DNA of 64,000 nt, taken from the NCBI RefSeq assembly GCF_000757885.1, contig NZ_JQCR01000002.1, positions 2,294,001 through 2,358,000 of the forward strand. The letters are read 5' to 3'. Below, in pieces: positions 26,621-35,368 of this stretch (the stretch's first letter is position 1; every line of letters begins with the position of its first letter). The DNA is from Paenibacillus wynnii. Lineage in GTDB: Bacteria > Bacillota > Bacilli > Paenibacillales > Paenibacillaceae. The notes beneath the pieces were generated by a model. It searched no databases. It was given only the letters and a program-made list of their open reading frames with translations, and was not told the origin of the DNA. Made by a program: the position numbers and the translations under genes.

Positions 26621-28075
26621 TTATACGTCCTTAAGGCAGGATTCCTCCCCGGTAACTTCGTCAGCATAATGAATGGAGAACTGACGTGTAACCAGATCGG
26701 CCTGCAGGGTTGCCCGCAGATTCTCGAGATTCCAGGTTAATTCTAACTTGGAAGATACACCAGTGTCCACTACTGTAAGCTCTCCGTCAAAGACAGGATA
26801 GGAATTGCGGAATCTCATCAAGTTAAATAATCTCTTCAGTACAGGGCGTTCCAAATTCTGCTCTACTTCTTCCCGGGAGTAATAATGGCGATTAATATTA
26901 CGGCCCACCTTCGTTTCCTCCAACAGTTCAATATCATTCTTACCTGCCAGCAGACCCACATAATACACTTGTGGAATTCCTGGTGTGAAGAACTGAATAG
27001 CGCGGGCAAGAACATAGGCGTCATCATCGTCACCCAGTGCGGAATAATAGGTACAATTCAACTGATAGATATCCAGATTATTGTAGGCCATGGTGTTGTA
27101 TACCTTTTTAACGTTAGCACCCTGCGAGAACAGGTTGTTTTTTGTTTCTTCAATTTCTTCCGGAGTCAAAAGATCGGCCACATCTACAATCCCGATTCCA
27201 TCGTGTGTATCCAGTGTGGTGAACTGCTTTCTTGGACAGATGGTCAGCCAATGGGCTAGACGCTCGGACTTACCGCTATATAGGGCATGCAGAACAAGCA
27301 TAGGAAGTGCGAAATCATAGACCCAGTAACCTTTCTCCGCGAGCTTCATTTGAATGCTGTAATGCTCATGAATTTCAGGTAGCAGTTCAACCCCGTACGG
27401 TTCAAGAATAGCTTTTACCTCATCTAGCATTTCCCAAGTATCCGGTTCAATGAAGAAGCAACTCGTTCCCGCCTTCTTGGTGGCATAAGCAAATGCATCC
27501 AGACGAATAATCGAGGCTCCGCGCTCGGAAAGACCCTGTAGATGATGCTTCACGAACTGTTTAGTGGTTTCGGTGTACATATTCAAATCTACTTGTTCTT
27601 CATCAAAGGTACACCAAATTTTCTCGGTGCTTCCATCGGCAAAGGTTACGTCAATGTAAGGGGCACGGGGCTTGCGTTTATATATGGCATCCACATCTTC
27701 CTGGGTAGGCTCTCCGCCTGGCCAAAAGTCCTTATAACGGATGAATAGGTCGGCATATGGTGATTGGTCTTTATTATTCTTAAAATCATTGAAATACTCC
27801 GAGCTGCGGGAGATATGATTAATCATGAAGTCATACATCAAGTAGAAATCCTTGCCCATCAAGGCGATATCATCCCAGGAACCGAAGTCAGGGTCTACTT
27901 CCTCATAGGTTAGCGGTGCAAAACCGCGGTCTGCAGAGGACGGGTAGAACGGCAAAATATGCACGCCTCCGATAGTATCGGTAAAATGTTCTTTCAGAAG
28001 CTCCGCAGTTTCTTTTAAGTTACGCCCTAAGCTGTCGGCATAAGTAATAAGCATCACATTGTTTTTAATGGTCAA
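26621..28075 (-). CDS. gtfA: Sucrose phosphorylase (GH13 subfamily 18)
   Basis: The 484-residue cytoplasmic enzyme would convert sucrose and phosphate to alpha-glucose 1-phosphate and fructose by double displacement. Motifs in order: VMLITYADSLGRNL at the N-terminus, DFMINHIS, nucleophile Asp in IIRLDAFAYATKK, acid/base Glu in LLPEIHEHY, and LDTHDGIG with the transition-state Asp. The distinctive N-terminus and length separate it from hydrolases of GH13. It begins at a TTG with GGGGAG seven bases upstream. First gene of an operon with its LacI regulator. No sucrose transporter is in the operon; the AglEFG-like system 5 kb away could supply substrate. Confidence 0.93.
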   Translation of the reverse strand: MTIKNNVMLITYADSLGRNLKETAELLKEHFTDTIGGVHILPFYPSSADRGFAPLTYEEVDPDFGSWDDIALMGKDFYLMYDFMINHISRSSEYFNDFKNNKDQSPYADLFIRYKDFWPGGEPTQEDVDAIYKRKPRAPYIDVTFADGSTEKIWCTFDEEQVDLNMYTETTKQFVKHHLQGLSERGASIIRLDAFAYATKKAGTSCFFIEPDTWEMLDEVKAILEPYGVELLPEIHEHYSIQMKLAEKGYWVYDFALPMLVLHALYSGKSERLAHWLTICPRKQFTTLDTHDGIGIVDVADLLTPEEIEETKNNLFSQGANVKKVYNTMAYNNLDIYQLNCTYYSALGDDDDAYVLARAIQFFTPGIPQVYYVGLLAGKNDIELLEETKVGRNINRHYYSREEVEQNLERPVLKRLFNLMRFRNSYPVFDGELTVVDTGVSSKLELTWNLENLRATLQADLVTRQFSIHYADEVTGEESCLKDV

Positions 28076-28129
28076 AAGTGTACTCCCCTGTCATAAGAAA
28101 TTGGATTTCATGGTAACCCTTACATTCCT

Positions 28130-28159
28130 ATTATAGGGAAACTACAAGATGTATGTCAA
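28130..28159 (-). promoter_or_regulatory. Consensus promoter of the sucrose phosphorylase operon
   Basis: On the minus strand TTGACA (28159-28154) and TATAAT (28135-28130) are separated by 18 bases; both hexamers are perfect. The -35 lies inside the palindromic operator. Confidence 0.85.
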
Positions 28160-28178
28160 CCGGTTGACATACATCTTG
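28145..28178. promoter_or_regulatory. 34-bp perfect palindromic operator
   Basis: Two 17-base arms without loop, centred on the CCGG at 28160-28163, with the LacI-like core TGTCAACCGGTTGACA. It overlaps the -35 box of the gtfA promoter, so binding would exclude RNA polymerase. The extra-long arms beyond a typical 14-20 bp LacI site are unusual. Confidence 0.85.
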
Positions 28179-28324
28179 CATAATTTATTCTATTCAAAAA
28201 AGTATGGCTTTTAAAAAGGAAAAGAGGAATGAGCAAAAGAACCACGAATTAGTTAATATTGTCGAAATTTCCCGATTTATTAGTGGGTATAAGGTCTTAA
28301 GCGAAGACGAATGGGAGTGTAAAT

Positions 28325-31294
28325 ATGGGGGATGAAAGAATCTATCTCAGGATGTCGATTTATAGCCTTGTTATGATTCTGTTCCTTAGTATGACGGTAT
28401 CCTTTCGACTGGAAACCGTTAGTGCGAAGCAAGGTTCAGCCCCGAATGTATTGATTCTTAATTCATACCATAAAGGCTTTGATTGGACCGATGACCAGAA
28501 TGAAGGGATAGCAGACCGTTTCAAAAAAGCCGATACTATACCCACTATCCATAGTGAGTATTTAGATTGGAAGCGTTATCCGTCGAACGAAAACCTGAAT
28601 AATTTTTATACTATGATTAAAGCGAAATATCAGTCTATTCCTATAGATGTAGTTGTTGCTACGGACAATGCAGCCTTGGATTTTGCTATGAAATATCGCA
28701 AGGAGCTTTTGAGTGATGCCCCTATTATTTTTAGCGGGGTGAATGAGGCAGATGTGAAAAGAATCAAAGATCGAAATAACATTACCGGTGTGCTAGAAGA
28801 AATTGATCCTACAGAAACTCTAACCATGGCTTTAGAGATTAATCCTTCTATTAATAAAGTTTATGTGCTCTTTGATAATTCTGAGAGTGGCGCATCCACG
28901 GGCCAAATGATTATCGATAAGATATTATCTCTAGATCTTGGGTTGCAGGCTTATCCTATGAACCGCCTAACTAGTGAAGAAATCATGCTTAAGGTTTCGA
29001 CACTTCCTTCTAACAGTATCATTCTTATGTCTACATATTTTAGTGACGCCACAGGAAGAATTATTGAATTCGGCCGTTTTTCGAGTGAACTCAGTGAGAA
29101 CAGCCGTGTACCGGTTTACCATACTTATGATTTTGGATTAAACCATGGTGCTTTTGGCGGAAGTATGATCAGTGGAAGGATTCAGGGTCAGAGAGCTGCA
29201 GAGATGGCGCTGCGTATACTACACGGAGACAATCCTAATAGCATTCCTATATCTTCAGGGGATACCCTTCGTAAGGTGTTTGATTATAATGAACTGCAGC
29301 GGTTTCACATTTCTTTGCGGGAACTGCCAAAGGGAAGCGAGGTTATGAATAAGCCCTTCTCCTTTTATGAGACGTATAAAAGCCTTGTGCTCAGCATTAT
29401 CGGGGCCTTTGTCGTATTGCTTGCATTCATTGCCATCCTTTTGTTCTATGTGGGCTTAGTCAAACGGATAAGAAAAAACCTGGAGAAGAGCAACGAGCGA
29501 TTTGGACTTGCGGCTTACGGCTCTGATGCGGTCATTTGGGATCTGGATATGTCCACAATGGTTTACTATTTCTCAGACAGCTGGTATGAATTGCTTGGGT
29601 ATGAGAGGGATGAGGTTGACGAGACGCGGGGCGGATGGAAAAAGCTACTTCATCCGGAGGATATCGAAGAGGAAAATATGCAGCGGACCCAGCATCTGGA
29701 GGGCCGGACGACTTATTACTACAGTGAATATCGGATGGTTGCCAAGTCAGGAGAATATAAGTGGTTTCAGGCCCGGGGCAAGGTGTTGCGGAGTTCAAAC
29801 GGGGAATATATTCGCTTTGCGGGATCGATAATTGACATCACAGACCGCAAAGGGTACGAGACCAAGCTGCAAATGAGCTATCAGGAGCTGGAATCTACTT
29901 ATGAAGAACTTACGGCACTGCAGGATGAGCTGCTGGGACAGTACAACAAGGTAGTAGAGAATCAGAAACTGCTGCAGAACAGTGAAGAGAAATATCGGCT
30001 GTTGGCCTATAATGATGTGCTCAGTGGCTTGCCTAACCGCCTGTCATTAGGTGAAGAGTTGAAATCATTTATTGAAGAAAATCCCGACGGTCATGCGGCA
30101 GTATTCTTTTTGGATATTGATAACTTTAAGTATATCAACGATACGATGGGGCATACCTTTGGCGATCAATTGCTAATTAAAGTGGGAGAGCGTCTGCTCG
30201 ACCTGTCTGATGATCAAAGCAGGCATTATCGTTTTGGCGGTGATGAATTTGTTATTCTACTAAAGAATATTACAAGTGCGAGTGAGGCTATTGCCTATGC
30301 AGAGGCTTTGGTTCAAGGTTTCAAGGAGCCTTTCCAGCTAGGGGAGAGTGTTGTTCATATTTCTACCAGCATAGGCATTGCCACGTATCCTGAGAATGGT
30401 ATGAATGCGGAAGAACTTCTGAAGAATGCCGATATCGCCATGTACAAAGCCAAAGAAGCCGGTAAAGGAATTTATGTTGTTTATGGACAAGCGATGCAGA
30501 AGCATTTTGATGAACGAATGATTATTGAAAAGCATCTAAGAAATGTAATTCCAAATAATGAGCTCTCCTTGCATTACCAGCCTATAGTTAATATTACTGG
30601 AGAGATGTGGGGCTTTGAAGCTTTATTGCGTTGGAATAGCCCGGTGTTAGGGTTCGTCTCCCCACTCTCTTTTATTAGAATTGCTGAAGATTGTCGATTA
30701 ATCGTACCGATCGGTGAATGGGTGCTGCGTACAGCCTGCCTCTTCATTAAGGACCTGCATGGAAAGGGTTATGAGGGGTATCGGGTATCCGTTAATATTT
30801 CCGTCATTCAATTGATGCTTGAAGAATTCTCGAATGTGGTACTTTCAATCCTGGAAGAAACAGGGCTATCTCCGGAATTTCTTGAGCTTGAGATCACGGA
30901 ATCGATCTTCATGGAGTCCTTTGAGACCATTGGTGCTAAGCTGGAGCTTCTGAGGGATAAAGGGGTCAGTATTGCCTTGGATGACTTTGGAACAGGCTAT
31001 TCTTCACTCAGTTATTTGAAGCAATTGCCGATAAATACATTAAAGATTGATAAATCTTTTATAGACAGCATTGATACCCCTAACAATATGTCTTTGGCAA
31101 ACTCTATAGTGACTATTGGTCATGACATGGGGCTGAGCGTTACGGCAGAAGGGGTGGAAACGTTAGAACAGCTTGCTTTTCTCGAACAAACCAATTGCGA
31201 CAAAATACAAGGCTATTATATCAATAGACCGATTGTTGAAAGAGAGGTGGAGGACTGGATAAAGAGCCAGTTAGCAGATCGTTTAAAGTCTTGA
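28325..31294 (+). CDS. Membrane receptor with ABC-substrate-binding, PAS, GGDEF and EAL domains
   Basis: A 989-residue signalling protein. A signal/anchor helix (about 10-35) leads to an extracellular domain like the ABC_sub_bind family (NVLILNSYHKGFDWTDDQNEG; DVVVATDNAALDFAMKYR; IIFSGVNEADVKRI). A membrane helix follows near 355-380, then a PAS domain (about 390-510, GYERDEV...LHPEDIEEE), a short coiled coil, GGDEF with the intact motif at 638-642, and EAL with Glu-765 in EALLRW and DDFGTGYSSL. Both catalytic motifs for making and breaking cyclic di-GMP are intact. The sensor is probably triggered by a small ligand outside the cell. The ATG has little ribosome-site sequence (GGAGTGTAAAT). 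It is the first gene of a c-di-GMP cluster. Confidence 0.93.
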   Translation: MGDERIYLRMSIYSLVMILFLSMTVSFRLETVSAKQGSAPNVLILNSYHKGFDWTDDQNEGIADRFKKADTIPTIHSEYLDWKRYPSNENLNNFYTMIKAKYQSIPIDVVVATDNAALDFAMKYRKELLSDAPIIFSGVNEADVKRIKDRNNITGVLEEIDPTETLTMALEINPSINKVYVLFDNSESGASTGQMIIDKILSLDLGLQAYPMNRLTSEEIMLKVSTLPSNSIILMSTYFSDATGRIIEFGRFSSELSENSRVPVYHTYDFGLNHGAFGGSMISGRIQGQRAAEMALRILHGDNPNSIPISSGDTLRKVFDYNELQRFHISLRELPKGSEVMNKPFSFYETYKSLVLSIIGAFVVLLAFIAILLFYVGLVKRIRKNLEKSNERFGLAAYGSDAVIWDLDMSTMVYYFSDSWYELLGYERDEVDETRGGWKKLLHPEDIEEENMQRTQHLEGRTTYYYSEYRMVAKSGEYKWFQARGKVLRSSNGEYIRFAGSIIDITDRKGYETKLQMSYQELESTYEELTALQDELLGQYNKVVENQKLLQNSEEKYRLLAYNDVLSGLPNRLSLGEELKSFIEENPDGHAAVFFLDIDNFKYINDTMGHTFGDQLLIKVGERLLDLSDDQSRHYRFGGDEFVILLKNITSASEAIAYAEALVQGFKEPFQLGESVVHISTSIGIATYPENGMNAEELLKNADIAMYKAKEAGKGIYVVYGQAMQKHFDERMIIEKHLRNVIPNNELSLHYQPIVNITGEMWGFEALLRWNSPVLGFVSPLSFIRIAEDCRLIVPIGEWVLRTACLFIKDLHGKGYEGYRVSVNISVIQLMLEEFSNVVLSILEETGLSPEFLELEITESIFMESFETIGAKLELLRDKGVSIALDDFGTGYSSLSYLKQLPINTLKIDKSFIDSIDTPNNMSLANSIVTIGHDMGLSVTAEGVETLEQLAFLEQTNCDKIQGYYINRPIVEREVEDWIKSQLADRLKS

Positions 31295-31413
31295 TTATAC
31301 CGATCCCATTTCTATGTGAATTGTCACAAATAGCAGTATTGTAACTGGTAAACATGCCCAACGCATACTATAATAATATAAAACTAAAGTTAAAATTAGA
31401 AGGGATGGCTTAA

Positions 31414-31872
31414 ATGTTTAAAAAAGTACTAGCAAGCAGCTCAATCCTGTTTTTGGCCTTATTTCTAGTAAGCACTTCTGTCTTTGCAGCAACAACGGAT
31501 ACTACTACTCTCACTAAGAATCAACAAGAGGCTTTAAGAATTATTGAGACAGCTAACGCTGAAATAGCCGCAAAAATTGACACAGCGGTTGCTGAAGCAG
31601 ATGCACTGCAAGCTACCTATGTAGCTGAGATCAGAGAGATTCAGATTAAAGAAAAGGGATTAACTTTAACCAAATTGATGGCAGAGCGCAAGGCAGAATA
31701 TACTAAAGTCTTAAATGAAATTAGTACTACCCTCTATAATGAAACGCTGGCAATCTCTCAAGAAGCCATCAGACAAGCCGCTAAGCTTGGAGTTAAAGCA
31801 GAATGCAGTTGGGTTTTGGTGAAGCTGGCTGATACAACGATTTGGATTGACCCTATAGCTGTATCTATGTAA
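31414..31872 (+). CDS. Small secreted helical protein of unknown function
   Basis: The 152-residue product has a clear signal peptide (to about VFAAT, residue 26), then a long, Ala/Glu/Lys-rich helical region (35-130) with coiled-coil character, and a C-terminal hydrophobic tail ending WVLVKLADTTIWIDPIAVSM. One Cys (in AECSW) lies after the helix. A TATAAT at 31369-31374 precedes it, but no good -35 is visible. AAGGGATGG serves as the ribosome site. It lies between two c-di-GMP genes with only 16 bases to the next. I recognise no family; export and an envelope role are inferences. Confidence 0.75.
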   Translation: MFKKVLASSSILFLALFLVSTSVFAATTDTTTLTKNQQEALRIIETANAEIAAKIDTAVAEADALQATYVAEIREIQIKEKGLTLTKLMAERKAEYTKVLNEISTTLYNETLAISQEAIRQAAKLGVKAECSWVLVKLADTTIWIDPIAVSM

Positions 31873-31888
31873 GGAAGGAGCGAATCAC

Positions 31889-32806
31889 ATGAGGGGCTTG
31901 AGCCTTGGAAAAGACGGAGATGGCATAGAACAAGAACAACAAGGATCTTCCAACTTCCTCCTCTTGGCAAGGGGTGACGGCTCGGAAGTGATTCTACAGA
32001 CTATCGAAAAAGGAAAAGTATTTTATGTGTACCCTAGTGAAGATGCAGAGACGCTGGAGTTCTTTTACATACTTGAAGGTGAATGCACAAGTAACGTCGA
32101 TGAAAAAAGCGTTGTATTAAAACGAGGCGACTATTTTTACTCGCAGCAACTACAGGATTCGGTGTTTTTTAATGTTTTAACTGATATAAAGATGTTGTGG
32201 TATACTACTAAACCTGCGTTCCACTTAATTAGTTCTATGATTGGAAAGCTCGCAACTGTAGTTAAGAAAGTGGAAGAAAAGGATAATTATACTTATCAGC
32301 ACAGCGGAAGAGTACAGAAATACTGTTTGCAATTAGCCATAATGTTAAAGCTATCGAAGGACCGTTTGGAAGACTTATATTTCGCGGCCGCATTCCATGA
32401 TGTAGGAAAGATTAATATTCCAGAAGATATTCTGAATAAGCCAGGGCGTTTAACGGAAGAGGAGTTTGATATCGTTAAACGTCATTCTTACGATGGATAT
32501 GTTTTAGTGAAGGATCTTTACTATAATAATATTAGCCACATTATTCTCCAACATCATGAACGACTGGACGGTTCGGGATATCCTTACGGCCTGAAAGAAG
32601 ATGAGATTATGCTGGAAGCCAAGATAATCGGAATTGTTGACACTTTCGATGCCATGACTTCAGACCGGCCTTACCGGAAAGGGCTTGATGCAACGATTGC
32701 TATGGCAGAGTTGAAACGATTGTCGGGAATTCATTATGATGCTCATCTTGTTGATTTGTTTGAGAGAGCACTAATAGTAGATGGAACATTGCAACCCGCT
32801 GAATAA
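31889..32806 (+). CDS. Cupin-like sensor joined to HD-GYP phosphodiesterase
   Basis: A 305-residue cytoplasmic protein. Residues 20-110 look like a small cupin beta-barrel (LEFFYILEGECTSNVDEKSVVLKRGDYFY). Residues 125-300 form an HD-GYP domain with His-138, HDVGK (His-170/Asp-171), HHERLDGSGYP (222-232, GYP intact) and DTFDAMTSDRPYRKG. HD-GYP proteins hydrolyse cyclic di-GMP to GMP with a bimetal or trimetal centre. AAGGAAGGAG is upstream of the ATG, and the gap to the preceding gene is 16 bases, so the two are likely cotranscribed. The cupin may sense a small molecule or metal. Confidence 0.9.
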   Translation: MRGLSLGKDGDGIEQEQQGSSNFLLLARGDGSEVILQTIEKGKVFYVYPSEDAETLEFFYILEGECTSNVDEKSVVLKRGDYFYSQQLQDSVFFNVLTDIKMLWYTTKPAFHLISSMIGKLATVVKKVEEKDNYTYQHSGRVQKYCLQLAIMLKLSKDRLEDLYFAAAFHDVGKINIPEDILNKPGRLTEEEFDIVKRHSYDGYVLVKDLYYNNISHIILQHHERLDGSGYPYGLKEDEIMLEAKIIGIVDTFDAMTSDRPYRKGLDATIAMAELKRLSGIHYDAHLVDLFERALIVDGTLQPAE

Positions 32807-32809
32807 AAA

Positions 32810-32842
32810 AAGAGCTATTCCTTATAGGAATGGCCCTTTTTT
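32810..32842. terminator. Bidirectional terminator
   Basis: AAGAGCTATTCC pairs with GGAATGGCCCTT (one mismatch and G-U pairs), flanked by an A run and a T run, between the converging HD-GYP and aldehyde dehydrogenase genes. Confidence 0.75.
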
Positions 32843-32860
32843 ATTTTTATTGCAACCAGC

Positions 32861-34252
32861 TTATTTCAAAATCCTCCGAGCAAGCTTCACCTTATCCTTA
32901 TAAGGCGGGTAGACAACGCCGAGGTCTATCCTCGTGCTGCGTTTTACAATGCTTTTGCGGTGGGAAAAGAGGTCGAAGCTATGTTTGCCGTGGTAAGCAC
33001 CCATACCTGAGTTACCGACTCCGCCGAAGGGAAGGTTGGGACTGGCTACATGGGAGATCGTATCATTAATACAACCGCCACCAAAGGAAACTCTGCTCAG
33101 AACCTCATGTTCCACATTTCTATCCTCTGTGAACAGATATAATGCCAGGGGTTTGGGATGGTCCTTAATGGTCTGGATGGCCTCCTCTAAATGGCTGTAC
33201 TCCATGATCGGGAGTATGGGCCCGAAGATTTCATCCTCCATCGAAGCTTGATCCCAGGTTACAGGGTAGAGCAGAGTAGGCTCTACGTATAAATCCTCCG
33301 GTGCCACCTTACCGCCCATAATTATTTTCTCTTTATCACGCTCAATTAACCCGGCTAGTCTCTGAACCTGACGTTCATTAACGATCCGGCCATAATCAGG
33401 GTTGTTCTGCGCATCGGAGCCATAGAATACCGTGATATAATGCTTGATCAGCGAAATCAGCTCAGCTGCAATATCACTATGAGCAAGTAAATAATCAGGG
33501 GCGATGCAGGTTTGACCTGCATTAATCAGCTTACCCCAGACGATGCGCTTGGCTGCAAGCTTCAGGTTAGCACTTTTGTCGACTATGACAGGGCTCTTAC
33601 CCCCAAGCTCCAGCGTTACAGGGGTGAGGTTCTTGGCAGCTGCCTCCATCACAATCCTGCCGACCGGCACACTTCCAGTGAAGAAGATATAATCGAATTT
33701 AGCGTGAATAAGCAGGGATGTGGTTTCTCTTTCACCCTCCACTACACGGATATAGGACTTATCAAAGGTTTCACTAATCATATCCCGAATAAGGGCCGAG
33801 ACTCTCGGAGTACTCTCTGAGGGCTTGAGGACAGCTCCGTTACCGGCAGCCATCGCTCCAATCAAAGGTTCCAGCAGCAATTGAAACGGGTAGTTAAACG
33901 GGCCTATAATGAGTACCGTTCCGTAAGGCTCGCTTATCGTATAGCTTTTGGACGGAAATAAATGCAGGGGCGATTTGACCCTCACAGGCTTCATCCACCG
34001 GTTCAGCTTCTTAGTCACGGATCTTATACTGTCGAGGACAAAGCCTATTTCGTTGGAGTAAGCCTCGAATTCGCTTTTATGAAGATCGGTGTTCAAAGCG
34101 GTAAAGATTCGGCTTTCGTTGCGAAGGATGACCTCCCTCAACTTCTGCAGCTGCTGGATTCGAAACGAAGCCTCTCTTGTAATGCCGCTGTCAAAAAAAT
34201 GCCGATGTTCTGCAAGCATGTCGTCTATATGTTGAGAAGTTAGTTGTTCCAC
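32861..34252 (-). CDS. Aldehyde dehydrogenase, class 3-like (YwdH type)
   Basis: The 463-residue protein oxidises aldehydes with NAD(P)+. Visible signatures: IIGPFNYPFQLLLEPLIGAM, the cofactor site FFTGSVPVGRIV, catalytic Glu in TLELGGKSP, nucleophile Cys in NAGQTCIAPDY and the C-terminal LPFGGVGNSGMG. The shortness (about 460 residues), N-terminus and hydrophobic C-terminal tail fit the class 3 fatty-aldehyde type. A GTG start has AAGGAG nine bases upstream. It follows the aldo/keto reductase gene by 45 bases on the same strand, so both may deal with aldehydes together. Confidence 0.92.
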   Translation of the reverse strand: MEQLTSQHIDDMLAEHRHFFDSGITREASFRIQQLQKLREVILRNESRIFTALNTDLHKSEFEAYSNEIGFVLDSIRSVTKKLNRWMKPVRVKSPLHLFPSKSYTISEPYGTVLIIGPFNYPFQLLLEPLIGAMAAGNGAVLKPSESTPRVSALIRDMISETFDKSYIRVVEGERETTSLLIHAKFDYIFFTGSVPVGRIVMEAAAKNLTPVTLELGGKSPVIVDKSANLKLAAKRIVWGKLINAGQTCIAPDYLLAHSDIAAELISLIKHYITVFYGSDAQNNPDYGRIVNERQVQRLAGLIERDKEKIIMGGKVAPEDLYVEPTLLYPVTWDQASMEDEIFGPILPIMEYSHLEEAIQTIKDHPKPLALYLFTEDRNVEHEVLSRVSFGGGCINDTISHVASPNLPFGGVGNSGMGAYHGKHSFDLFSHRKSIVKRSTRIDLGVVYPPYKDKVKLARRILK

Positions 34253-34297
34253 TGAAAAACACTCCTTTGGGCTGCTGGTAGGATACGAACGGATTCT

Positions 34298-35284
34298 TTA
34301 TTGTGGTAAACGGTAAAAGGCGAACGGCTCTCCATGACGAAAAGAGCTGCTGGCTTGATCGAGATTGTCCAGCGTGTGCTGATCTAGCGAAATAGAGATA
34401 CTTTTCAAGTTTTCCTTAAGCTGTTCGACCTTGGTGGCACCAACGATAACAGTGGAAACGGCAGGTCTGCCCATCAGCCATGCTAAAGAAAGTGCAGTAG
34501 GCGAATGTCCGAGATCTGCGGCAATATGCCCAATGGTTTCTCCTAGCTTAATACGGCTGTCGCTGAGAAATCGGCGGAAATTAGGGTCCGTATCTGCACG
34601 AGAGCCTGCTGGCGCGGTGGTACCTGCATTGTATTTTCCGGTCAAAATACCTCCGGCAAGCGGAAAGTAAGGGATCATTCCAATGCCTTGATCCAGACAA
34701 AGCGGCACAAGCTCTTGCTCAGGTGTCCGGTCTGCGAGGGAGTAGCTGCACTGAATGGATATATATCGAGAGAAGTTCTTCGCTTCACTGATACTGAGAG
34801 CTTTCATGAGTTCCCAAGCCCAATAGTTGGAGGCACCGATATAGCGTACCTTCCCTGAGGAAATCATGTCATCTAACGTTCGCAAGGTCTCCTCAAGCGG
34901 GGTTCGCGGATCAAAGGTATGGATCTGGTACAGATCAACATAGTCCGTTCTTAGGCGGCGCAGGCTATCTTCCAGCTCCTGCATAAGATGGTGGCGGGAA
35001 GAGCCCGATCCGTTCGGGCCTTTTCTGGCAACCAGTCCGGCCTTGGTTGTTAAAACGGCCTGCTGCCGTCTGCCCTCAAGCGCCACTCCGATCATACGCT
35101 CGGACTCCGTTCCTGCATAAATATTGGCCGTATCTATAAAATTAATACCTTGATCCAAAGCTGCATGTATAATCTCAATGGACCCCGTTTGATCGGCCCG
35201 TTTGCCGAAGGCATTCGTACCGAGTCCGAGAGCAGATACTTGTAGTCCACTAGGGCCAAGCTGACGATAATCCAGGGGAATCAC
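34298..35284 (-). CDS. Aldo/keto reductase
   Basis: The 328-residue TIM-barrel oxidoreductase is NADPH-dependent. The catalytic tetrad is visible: Asp in FIDTANIYA with the following Tyr, Lys in VLTTKAGLV, His in DLYQIHTFD. The C-terminal cofactor-binding stretch VIVGATKVEQL is also present. Start unclear: GTG at 35284 overlaps the AAGGAG ribosome site itself, while a CTG nine bases further (35275) has ideal 8-base spacing and would begin with the standard family sequence DYRQLGPSGLQVS. No ATG is available near. Likely first gene of an operon with the aldehyde dehydrogenase. Confidence 0.9.
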   Translation of the reverse strand: MIPLDYRQLGPSGLQVSALGLGTNAFGKRADQTGSIEIIHAALDQGINFIDTANIYAGTESERMIGVALEGRRQQAVLTTKAGLVARKGPNGSGSSRHHLMQELEDSLRRLRTDYVDLYQIHTFDPRTPLEETLRTLDDMISSGKVRYIGASNYWAWELMKALSISEAKNFSRYISIQCSYSLADRTPEQELVPLCLDQGIGMIPYFPLAGGILTGKYNAGTTAPAGSRADTDPNFRRFLSDSRIKLGETIGHIAADLGHSPTALSLAWLMGRPAVSTVIVGATKVEQLKENLKSISISLDQHTLDNLDQASSSFRHGEPFAFYRLPQ

Positions 35285-35368
35285 TCCTTAGTTGTAGGCA
35301 TGACAAATGGGTTATGATATATATAAGTATAATTCATTTGGTTACCAATGGAAAAAAGGGGGATGTAA

